DNA of 6,075 nucleotides from Actinomycetospora sp. (GTDB lineage Bacteria > Actinomycetota > Actinomycetes > Mycobacteriales > Pseudonocardiaceae), in the NCBI GenBank assembly GCA_025925615.1, contig JAICLN010000259.1, positions 1-6,075 on the forward strand, written 5' to 3'. A program made the position numbers and the translations under genes. Positions 1-5,176 of the stretch are shown piece after piece (the first letter of the stretch is position 1; every line of letters begins with the position of its first letter). Below the pieces are notes generated by a model. It was given only the letters and a program-made list of their open reading frames with translations, made no database searches and was not told the DNA's origin.

Positions 1-322
1 CCGGCAGGTCGTGGGTCGTCGCCGGCGGCGTCGGGGTGGGTGGGGCCGGGGCCGGCGGCACCGGCTCGGCGGCCGCCGCGGCGAGGATGTTCGCGCGCAG
101 CGTCGAGGGGGGCTCCACCGGCGGCAGCGCGTGGGCCAGCGCCGCCATCGTCGCGTGGGTCTCGGAGAGCAGCGCGCGGCAGACCGTGCACTCGCGCAGG
201 TGCTCGGCGACCCGGCCCTCCTCGTCGGGCTCGAGGGCGTGCAGGGCCCGCCCGACGACGTCGGCGGCGAGCTCGCCGGGCAGGTCGCCCGACCCGTGTT
301 CCGTTCCGTTGGTCGTGCTCAC
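1..322 (-). CDS. Zinc-binding anti-sigma factor, RskA-like (3' end outside window)
   Basis: The first 107 residues are visible. The protein should bind and silence the ECF sigma factor encoded just upstream. Near residues 41-48 there is a His-x3-Cys-x2-Cys motif (H41, C45, C48, in HLRECTVC), the zinc anti-sigma (ZAS) signature. A helix and a segment reading PPSTLRANIL (residues 71-80), typical of RskA-type proteins, follow. From about residue 87 the chain becomes a Pro/Ala/Thr-rich linker. In this family such a linker leads to a membrane segment and an extracytoplasmic domain, but that part lies outside the window. The GTG start overlaps the sigma-factor stop as GTGA (319-322), so translation is probably coupled and the two proteins made in balanced amounts. 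The family is well supported; the inducing signal cannot be read from sequence. Confidence 0.85.
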   Translation of the reverse strand, partial: MSTTNGTEHGSGDLPGELAADVVGRALHALEPDEEGRVAEHLRECTVCRALLSETHATMAALAHALPPVEPPSTLRANILAAAAAEPVPPAPAPPTPTPPATTHDLP

Positions 323-999
323 CACGTGTCCCCCAGCAGCTCGAGGCCGGAGGTACCCAGGACCGGGGCGAGCAGCACCCGCAACTTCGCGACGCCGGTG
401 AACATGCGCGACTTCACCGTCCCGATCGGCACCCCGGTGATCGAGGCGACCTCACGTTGGGTGTAGCCGCCGTAGTAGGCGAGGCCGAGGGCCTGGCGCT
501 GCTCGCTCGGCAGGTGGTGCAGCGCGGCGCGGACGTGCTCGGCGATGATCGAGCCGAGCGCGGCGCGGTCGGCCGACGGCTGGACCGCGGAGCCGGCGTC
601 GTCGGGCTCCTCGGTCGGCACGTGGTGACGACGGCGGGTGGCCTCGCGCCGGACGGCGTCGACCGCCTTGTGGTGCACCAGGGTGAGCAGCCAGCTCACG
701 ACACTGCCCCTGGTCCGGTCGAACCGCCCCGGATCGCGCCACAGCACGAGGAAGACGTCCGGGACGACGTCCTCGGCGAGGCTCGCGTCCGCGCAGATCC
801 GGCGGGCGAGGGAGAACGCGGCGCGGCCGTGGCGGCCGTAGAGGACGTCGAGGGCGGCGGTGTCCCGATCGGCGAGCCGGGCCACCAGATCGGCGTCGGT
901 GACGTCCGCATCCGGACCTGCCCCGTGCGCCGGCGCGGGCCGGTCGTCGACCGGGGCGGTCTGCGCGGGTGCAGTCCCCGGGGTGGAGGGCGGGGTCAT
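319..999 (-). CDS. ECF-family RNA polymerase sigma factor
   Basis: The 226-residue protein directs RNA polymerase to a small regulon. After a disordered Pro/Ala-rich N-terminus (residues 1-33), sigma region 2 covers about 50-120: EDVVPDVFLVLWRDPGRF for region 2.2/2.3 and SWLLTLVHHKAVDAVRRE for 2.4. Sigma region 4 covers about 155-212 (LPSEQRQALGLAYYGG, then the helix-turn-helix YTQREVASITGVPIGTVKSR). No region 3 is present, as expected for ECF sigmas. ATG at 999 is chosen because GAGGAG lies 9 bases upstream and the frame before it looks non-coding. The paired gene for an RskA-like anti-sigma suggests a SigK/RskA-type module, but I cannot assign the ECF group. Residue 80 is Pro where this family usually has Gln. 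Confidence 0.93.
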   Translation of the reverse strand: MTPPSTPGTAPAQTAPVDDRPAPAHGAGPDADVTDADLVARLADRDTAALDVLYGRHGRAAFSLARRICADASLAEDVVPDVFLVLWRDPGRFDRTRGSVVSWLLTLVHHKAVDAVRREATRRRHHVPTEEPDDAGSAVQPSADRAALGSIIAEHVRAALHHLPSEQRQALGLAYYGGYTQREVASITGVPIGTVKSRMFTGVAKLRVLLAPVLGTSGLELLGDTW

Positions 1000-1051
1000 G
1001 GTGGGCGGTCTCCTCTCCCCGCCGCGTTCGTCGCGCCGGAGACGTGCAGGT

Positions 1052-1078
1052 CTTCGTCCCTCCGGCCGCATGCGGTTC
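1052..1078 (-). promoter_or_regulatory. Candidate ECF-type promoter for the sigma/anti-sigma operon
   Basis: Read on the minus strand, GAACC (1078-1074) is followed after 17 bases by CGAAG (1056-1052). A GAAC-containing -35 with a CG-starting -10 at 16-17 bases is the general form of ECF promoters, which are often autoregulated. A 10-base palindrome, CCGCATGCGG (1066-1075), lies partly between the two elements. The predicted leader to the ATG at 999 is about 45 bases. This is a pattern match only, in a GC-rich region where such hexamers occur by chance. Confidence 0.3.
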
Positions 1079-1100
1079 GGTGGATCGGAGGACCCCGTGC

Positions 1101-1118
1101 CCCCTCCGCCCGGAGGGG
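1101..1118. repeat. Perfect inverted repeat in the divergent intergenic region
   Basis: CCCCTCCG, two bases, then CGGAGGGG: eight perfectly paired positions between the divergent sigma-factor and mftD genes. A second, bulged inverted repeat follows (CCGCCCGC at 1125-1132 against GCGGGGGCGG at 1137-1146). Either could be an operator, or a hairpin in the leader of an mRNA. GC-rich composition makes short palindromes common, so the functional claim is weak. Apart from these repeats, the candidate ECF promoter and a -10-like TAGGGT at 1164-1169 facing mftD, I see nothing in 1000-1262. Confidence 0.4.
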
Positions 1119-1262
1119 CCCGGGCCGCCCGCTCACGCGGGGGCGGTGGTGACCAGCGCCATCTAGGGTCGGGCGAGACGGGTCAGGAGCGCGCTTCGAC
1201 GAGTGCGCCGGCGGACCGGAAGGCCCGCAGCTTCTCGGACGAGGAAGGGGCGGAGCGCTCTC

Positions 1263-2444
1263 ATGGCAGGACAGTGGTTCGAGTCGGTGGCGGAGGCACA
1301 GCGCCGCGCGAAGAAGCGACTGCCGAAGTCGGTCTACGGCGCGCTGGTGGCCGGCAGCGAGGCCGGGGTCACGCTCGACGACAACACCGGCGCCTTCCGG
1401 GAGCTGGGGTTCGCCCCGCACGTGGCGGATCTGCCGCACGAGCGTTCGCTCACGACGACGATCATGGGGCAGGAGATCTCCATGCCCGTCATGATCTCGC
1501 CGACCGGCGTGCAGGCGGTCAACCCCGAGGGCGAGGTCGCCGTCGCCCGGGCCGCCGCCTCGCGCGGCACGGCGATGGGCCTGTCGTCGTTCGCCAGCCG
1601 CTCGATCGAGGACGTCTGCACGGCCAACGACAAGACCTTCTTCCAGATGTACTGGGTGGGCGACCGCGAGACGCTGGCCGCCCGGGCCGAGCGCGCCAAG
1701 CGGGCCGGCGCGAAGGGACTGATCGTCACCCTCGACTGGTCGTTCTCCCACAGCCGCGACTGGGGCAGCCCGTCCATCCCGGAGAAGATGGACTGGAAGA
1801 CGATCCTCAAGTACATCCCCGAGGGCGCCATGCGGCCGCGCTGGGGCATCGAGTTCCTGCGCAGCGGCAAGATCCCGGACCTGACGGTGCCCAACATCCC
1901 CGTCGACGGGGGCGAGCCGCCGACGTTCTTCGGCGCCTACGGCCAGTGGATGTTCACCCCGCCGGCCACCTGGGCCGACGTGGCCTGGCTGCGCGAGCAG
2001 TGGGGCACGGACTCGCCGTTCTGCGTCAAGGGCATCACGCGGGCCGACGACGCCAAGCGCGCCGTCGACGCGGGCGCCACCGCCGTCCAGGTCTCCAACC
2101 ACGGCGGCAACAACCTCGACTCCACCCCGGCCCCGATCCGGCTGCTGCCCGGGATCGTCGAGGCGGTCGGGCGTGACGTCGAGGTGATCATGGACGGCGG
2201 CGTGCGTCGCGGTTCGGACGTGGTCAAGGCGCTCGCCCTGGGCGCGAAGGCCGTCGCGATCGGGCGCGCCTACCTGTGGGGCCTGGCCGCGGCCGGCGAG
2301 GAGGGCGTGGGCAACGTCCTGGACATCCTGCGCGCGGGGATCGACTCCGGTCTGCTCGGGCTGGGCAGGAAGTCGGTGCAGGAGCTGGCCCCCGAGGACC
2401 TGCTGATCCCGCCGACCTTCACGCGGACGGCGAACAACTCGTAG
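1263..2444 (+). CDS. mftD: Pre-mycofactocin synthase MftD (FMN-dependent, lactate-dehydrogenase-like)
   Basis: The 393-residue protein belongs to the FMN-dependent alpha-hydroxy-acid dehydrogenase fold. It closely resembles, from memory, the M. tuberculosis LldD1/MftD protein (for example LGFAPHV, ISPTGVQAV, SFSHSRDWGSP, VSNHGGNNLD, GRAYLWGLAA). MftD oxidatively deaminates the MftA-derived intermediate AHDP to pre-mycofactocin. Catalytic and flavin residues are kept: Y130, D158, K256, H280, the DGGVRRGSD phosphate loop (311-319) and G334-R335. Substrate-carboxylate residues of true hydroxy-acid oxidases are lost: glycolate oxidase Tyr24 aligns with A27 and Arg257 with N283. The ATG at 1263 follows GGAG by 7 bases, and conserved sequence begins at once (AGQWFESVAEAQ). 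It is transcribed away from the sigma operon and ends before a strong hairpin. No other mycofactocin gene is visible. A lactate dehydrogenase (lldD) label would be misleading. Confidence 0.88.
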   Translation: MAGQWFESVAEAQRRAKKRLPKSVYGALVAGSEAGVTLDDNTGAFRELGFAPHVADLPHERSLTTTIMGQEISMPVMISPTGVQAVNPEGEVAVARAAASRGTAMGLSSFASRSIEDVCTANDKTFFQMYWVGDRETLAARAERAKRAGAKGLIVTLDWSFSHSRDWGSPSIPEKMDWKTILKYIPEGAMRPRWGIEFLRSGKIPDLTVPNIPVDGGEPPTFFGAYGQWMFTPPATWADVAWLREQWGTDSPFCVKGITRADDAKRAVDAGATAVQVSNHGGNNLDSTPAPIRLLPGIVEAVGRDVEVIMDGGVRRGSDVVKALALGAKAVAIGRAYLWGLAAAGEEGVGNVLDILRAGIDSGLLGLGRKSVQELAPEDLLIPPTFTRTANNS

Positions 2445-2471
2445 GTCCGGCACGCGCCCCGGTCCGGTATC

Positions 2472-2522
2472 GAGCGAAGGGCACCCTCGGTCGGCTGGAT
2501 CGACCGAAGGTGCCCTTCGCTC
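2472..2522 (+). terminator. Long hairpin terminator after mftD (probably bidirectional)
   Basis: Two 22-base arms (2472-2493 and 2501-2522) pair except for one C-A mismatch (2486 against 2508), around the 7-base loop GCTGGAT. The hairpin starts 27 bases after the mftD stop and lies between convergent genes. There is no U-tract on the plus side, as is usual for actinobacterial terminators. From the minus side it would back up the hairpin behind tRNA-Ser. Confidence 0.8.
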
Positions 2523-2548
2523 AGCACGGCCAGGCCCGGACACACGAA

Positions 2549-2580
2549 CGCCGGGCGCTCCCGTGGTGGGAGGCCCGGCG
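2549..2580 (-). terminator. Hairpin terminator directly behind tRNA-Ser
   Basis: The outer stem is CGCCGGGC (2549-2556) against GCCCGGCG (2573-2580). The inner stem is CTCCC (2558-2562) against GGGAG (2568-2572), with a 5-base loop and a single bulged base at 2557. On the minus strand it begins at the base right after the tRNA CCA and is followed by TTCGTGTGT, a weak U-rich run. This fits an intrinsic terminator of the tadA/tRNA-Ser unit. Confidence 0.75.
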
Positions 2581-2669
2581 TGGCGGTAGCGGTGGGATTC
2601 GAACCCACGGTGGGCAGAACCCACACACGCTTTCGAGGCGTGCTCCTTTGGCCGCTCGGACACGCTACC
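2581..2669 (-). tRNA. tRNA-Ser, anticodon CGA (reads UCG)
   Basis: On the minus strand the acceptor GGTAGCG pairs with CGCTACC, followed by discriminator G and an encoded CCA (2581-2583). The D arm begins TCCGAGCGGCCAAAGGA. The anticodon stem CACGC/GCGTG holds the loop CTCGAAA, giving anticodon CGA. The long variable arm (GTGGGTTCTGCCCAC) is the class II feature expected of tRNA-Ser, and the T arm is GTGGGTTCGAATCCCAC. The tRNA begins 10 bases after the tadA stop codon on the same strand. It has no obvious promoter of its own and is probably cut from the tadA transcript. It is not a TadA substrate, since position 34 is C. Confidence 0.97.
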
Positions 2670-2679
2670 GGGAGCAATG

Positions 2680-3159
2680 TTACGGAAGCCCCGCCTCGTC
2701 GTCGCGACCCCCCCGACCCCCGCGGAACCACCCTAGGAGGAGCCCCGCGCACTCCGCCTCGCGCACCCCGCCGAGCACCTCCGGACGGTGGGTCAGGCGC
2801 CGGTCGCGCACGACGTCCCACAGCGAGCCGACCGCCCCCGTCCGCGGCTCCCAGGCCCCGAACACGATCCGGTCGACGCGGGCGAGCACCGCCGCCCCGG
2901 CACACATCGTGCAGGGCTCGAGCGTGACGGCGAGCGTGCAACCGGTCAGCCGCCAGCCCTCGCCGTGCACCCCCGCGGCGGCCCGCAGCGCCACGATCTC
3001 GGCGTGCGCGGTCGGGTCCCCGGTGGCCTCGCGCGCGTTGGTGGCGCACGCCAGCTCGCGACCGGCCGCGTCGACGACGACCGCACCCACCGGCACGTCG
3101 TCGGGATCCGATCCGGCCGCGACCTCGAGCGCCCGGCCGATCAGGAGCTCAGGACGCAG
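2680..3159 (-). CDS. tadA: tRNA adenosine(34) deaminase TadA
   Basis: The 159-residue protein converts A34 to inosine in tRNA-Arg(ACG), allowing one tRNA to read CGU, CGC and CGA. The zinc deaminase motifs are complete: HAE (H52, catalytic E54) and PCTMC (C83, C86), inside TAHAEIVALRAAA and LEPCTMCAGAAVLARVDR. Downstream GAWEPRTGAVGSLWD and the C-terminal RRLTHRPEVLGGV segment are typical of actinobacterial TadA. No ATG, GTG or TTG lies in frame near the N-terminal helix. I place the start at CTG (3159-3157), which has GGAG 7 bases upstream and retains the helix RALEVA. The next GTG (in DDVPVG) would remove it. The gene overlaps the end of the preceding gene by 11 bases, suggesting translational coupling. 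The function is certain; the start is inferred. Confidence 0.92.
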   Translation of the reverse strand: MRPELLIGRALEVAAGSDPDDVPVGAVVVDAAGRELACATNAREATGDPTAHAEIVALRAAAGVHGEGWRLTGCTLAVTLEPCTMCAGAAVLARVDRIVFGAWEPRTGAVGSLWDVVRDRRLTHRPEVLGGVREAECAGLLLGWFRGGRGGRDDEAGLP

Positions 3160-3697
3160 GCGCGGTCTCCACGACCTTGGCCAGCTCGTCGGCGAACCCG
3201 CAGCGGCGGGCGATCGCGGTGAGCTGCTCGTCCGGGTAGAGGTCGATCTCGTCGACCAGCACGGCGAGCTCGTCGGCCGGGACCCCGAGGTCGGCCAGCA
3301 TCCCGAGGTCGCCCTCGGGCCACGGGTCGTCGTCGACCTCGTCCTCGTCGGGCACGTCGAGCCGGAGGAGGTCCAGGACGTCGGCCGCGACGTCGTAGTC
3401 CAGCGCGGCGACGGCGTCCGAGAGCAGCAGCGAGACCCCACCCGGGACGGGGCGCACCAGGACGAAGAACTCGTCGTCCACGTCGAGCAGGCCGAGGACC
3501 GCGCCGGTGGAGCGCAGCGCGCGCAGGGCGGTGATCGCGGCGTCGAGGTCGGCCAGCGCAGCACGGTCCATGGACACCGCGCGCCAGCGGCCCTCCTCAC
3601 GGGTGACCGCGACCGCCCAGCCGTCGAGGGGCACGACGGTGCCGGGCCCACCCTTGGACCCACCACGCGGCGCTGCCTGCGCACCCTGACCAGCCAT
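3149..3697 (-). CDS. Putative tRNA adenosine deaminase-associated protein
   Basis: The 182-residue acidic protein is of a type found next to tadA in actinobacteria (the family called 'tRNA adenosine deaminase-associated protein', TIGR03941, named by neighbourhood). Its biochemical role is unknown to me. A Gly-rich N-terminus (1-20) precedes a beta-rich segment (GWAVAVTREEGRWRAV, about 26-41), a helix (44-62), LGLLDVDDEFFVLVRP (68-83), a very acidic stretch (PDEDEVDDDPWPEGD, 116-130) and a helical C-terminus (DLGMLADLGVPADELAVLVD onward). I see no membrane segment or metal motif. ATG at 3697 is preferred because the upstream frame lacks coding character. No Shine-Dalgarno is seen. TACCGT lies 7 bases before the ATG, so the mRNA may be leaderless. 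The gene precedes and overlaps tadA, which suggests one operon. Confidence 0.85.
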   Translation of the reverse strand: MAGQGAQAAPRGGSKGGPGTVVPLDGWAVAVTREEGRWRAVSMDRAALADLDAAITALRALRSTGAVLGLLDVDDEFFVLVRPVPGGVSLLLSDAVAALDYDVAADVLDLLRLDVPDEDEVDDDPWPEGDLGMLADLGVPADELAVLVDEIDLYPDEQLTAIARRCGFADELAKVVETAPAS

Positions 3698-3704
3698 GGT
3701 GACC

Positions 3705-3710
3705 ACGGTA
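3705..3710 (-). promoter_or_regulatory. Candidate -10 element for the tadA operon
   Basis: TACCGT on the minus strand fits TANNNT and ends 7 bases before the ATG at 3697. Transcription would then start at about the initiation codon, giving a leaderless mRNA. This agrees with the absence of a Shine-Dalgarno sequence. No convincing -35 is seen; TTCCGA 18 bases upstream matches the consensus at only three positions. Confidence 0.4.
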
Positions 3711-3788
3711 GGTGCGCAGAGTCCACCTCGGAAAGGGAGTTGGCGACGCACCCCCCGAATCGACACCTTCTGCGCGCCGGGCGGTCGC

Positions 3789-3805
3789 CCCCCGGAGGCC
3801 GGGGG
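3789..3805 (+). repeat. Inverted repeat embracing a GGAGG before the amidohydrolase gene
   Basis: CCCCCGG (3789-3795) and CCGGGGG (3799-3805) pair perfectly around AGG. The sequence GGAGG (3794-3798), the only good Shine-Dalgarno in front of this gene, lies in the stem and loop, and the right arm ends on the first base of the alternative GTG at 3805. If transcribed, it could hide the ribosome site. If transcription starts at 3820, it has no role in translation. Confidence 0.35.
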
Positions 3806-3819
3806 TGCAGGATCGGGGC

Positions 3820-5100
3820 GTGAGCACGTCCTCGGAGACCCGCTCGGGCCCCGACACCCCGTCGGGTCGGACCGCGGGCCGCCGCCGCGCCGCGCACCGT
3901 GCTCCGGAGCGCGCGCTGCTGTCCGAGGCGCGCGCCCTGCAGCCGGACACGATCGCGCTGCGCCGCACCCTGCACCGCCACCCCGAGCTCGGGCTGGACC
4001 TGCCGACCACCCAGGCCGCGGTGCTCGCCGCCCTCCGCGACCTGCCCCTGGCGCTGACGACGGGACGCGCCGCCAGCTCCGTCGTCGCCACCCTCACCGG
4101 CAACCGTCCGGGCCCGTCGGTCCTGCTGCGGGCCGACATGGACGCGCTGCCGCTGCAGGAGGAGAGCGGGCTCGAGCACGCCTCGCACATCGACGGGGCG
4201 ATGCACGCCTGCGGGCACGACCTGCACACGGCGATGCTCGCCTCCGCCGCGCGCCTGCTCGCGAACCGCCGCGAGCGCCTCGCCGGCACGGTCGTGTTCA
4301 TGTTCCAGCCGGGTGAGGAGAGCAAGCACGGCGCGCTCGCGATGATCTCCGAGGGCCTGCTCGAGGCGGGCGGCAGCCGCCCCGCGTCGGCGCTGGCGCT
4401 GCACGTCACCTCGCGGCTGGCCTCGGGCACGCTGCAGACCCGCGCGGACTCGATCATGGCCTCGTCCGACGACTTCAGCGTCACCGTGCACGGCGCCGGC
4501 GGCCACGCGTCGGCCCCGCACGACGCGCTCGACCCGGTGCCCGCCGCGGCGGCGATGGTCGGCGCGCTGCACACCATGACGAGCCGGCGGGTGAGCGCGT
4601 TCGAGCCCGCGGTGCTGACCATCGCCCACCTGACGGCCGGCACGACCACGAACGTCATCCCCGAGACGGCGGTCCTCGAGGGCACGGTGCGCACGCTGTC
4701 CGAGTCCTCCCGCGAGACGCTGCTGACCGAGCTGCGGCGGGTCTGCACGGGGGTCGCCGAGGCCTACGGCTGCACGGCGACGGTGGAGATCGACCACGGC
4801 TACCCGGTGACGGTGAACGACGCGGCCGTGGCGGACCGGGTGGCCGACGTGGGGCGCTCGGTGCTGGGTTCGCGGTTCGTGGAGCCGATGCCCGACCCGA
4901 TCATGGGCTCGGAGGACTTCTCGTACGTGCTCGCCCGGGTACCCGGCGCGCTCGCGTTCCTCGGCGCGTGCCCCAGCGGGACCGACCCGTCCGAGGCGCC
5001 GCCGAACCACTCCAACCGCGTGGTCTTCGACGAGGACGCGATGGTGCCCGGTGTCGCGCTCTACGCCGGCTACGCCCTGGAGTCGTTGCGCGCGTCATGA
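3820..5100 (+). CDS. M20-family amidohydrolase (IAA-amino acid / N-acyl-amino acid hydrolase type)
   Basis: The 426-residue zinc-dependent hydrolase should cleave an amide bond, releasing an amino acid from an N-acyl or aromatic conjugate (hippurate, IAA-amino acid and N-acyl amino acid hydrolases share this fold). Visible motifs are LRRTLHRHPELG (47-58), RADMDALP (104-111), the metal site MHACGHDLHTAML (C131, H133), QPGEE (E166 catalytic, E167 metal), H195, the dimerisation-domain motif GHASAPH (228-234), MGSEDF (362-367) and the final His in PPNHS (H397). All expected ligands are present, so the enzyme should be active. The length is normal after a 30-residue non-conserved N-terminus. No signal peptide is seen. 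GTG at 3820 is chosen because CAGGAT lies exactly 6 bases upstream, as for a leaderless start. GTG at 3805, with GGAGG 6 bases upstream, is a real alternative adding five residues. The substrate cannot be told from sequence. Confidence 0.92.
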   Translation: MSTSSETRSGPDTPSGRTAGRRRAAHRAPERALLSEARALQPDTIALRRTLHRHPELGLDLPTTQAAVLAALRDLPLALTTGRAASSVVATLTGNRPGPSVLLRADMDALPLQEESGLEHASHIDGAMHACGHDLHTAMLASAARLLANRRERLAGTVVFMFQPGEESKHGALAMISEGLLEAGGSRPASALALHVTSRLASGTLQTRADSIMASSDDFSVTVHGAGGHASAPHDALDPVPAAAAMVGALHTMTSRRVSAFEPAVLTIAHLTAGTTTNVIPETAVLEGTVRTLSESSRETLLTELRRVCTGVAEAYGCTATVEIDHGYPVTVNDAAVADRVADVGRSVLGSRFVEPMPDPIMGSEDFSYVLARVPGALAFLGACPSGTDPSEAPPNHSNRVVFDEDAMVPGVALYAGYALESLRAS

Positions 5101-5140
5101 CCCGCGAGGCCGTACCACGCGCGCGCACACGGGCGAGTGG

Positions 5141-5168
5141 TGGTCACCTGTCCGTGTCGTCCTACGCT
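5141..5168 (+). promoter_or_regulatory. Candidate promoter for tyrA
   Basis: TGGTCA (5141-5146; four of six positions as in TTGACA) is followed after 16 bases by TACGCT (5163-5168; TANNNT form). Transcription would begin about two bases before the GTG at 5177. No Shine-Dalgarno lies before that GTG. This suggests that tyrA has its own promoter in the 76-base gap rather than depending on amidohydrolase read-through. Confidence 0.45.
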
Positions 5169-5176
5169 CGGGCGTC

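Noticed and set aside
40..1152. Plus-strand open frames opposite the sigma and anti-sigma genes
   Set aside because: They are GC-bias shadows; the minus strand has full sigma and zinc anti-sigma motifs.
1000..1262. A short mftA precursor peptide gene upstream of mftD
   Set aside because: No frame ends with the expected Ile-Asp-Gly...Gly-Val-Tyr tail.
1263..2444. Annotation as L-lactate dehydrogenase (lldD)
   Set aside because: The fold is right but the substrate-carboxylate Arg and Tyr are replaced and the sequence follows MftD throughout.
996..2663. Long minus-strand frame across mftD and the tRNA
   Set aside because: It is antisense to a clear MftD and the tRNA-Ser, with low-complexity Arg/Gly/Ala content and no recognisable domain.
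2680..5010. A single very long minus-strand open frame
   Set aside because: Only its 3' part (to 3159) codes for TadA. The rest runs antisense to the amidohydrolase and out of frame through the deaminase-associated gene, giving Arg/Pro/Ser-rich nonsense typical of GC-rich DNA.
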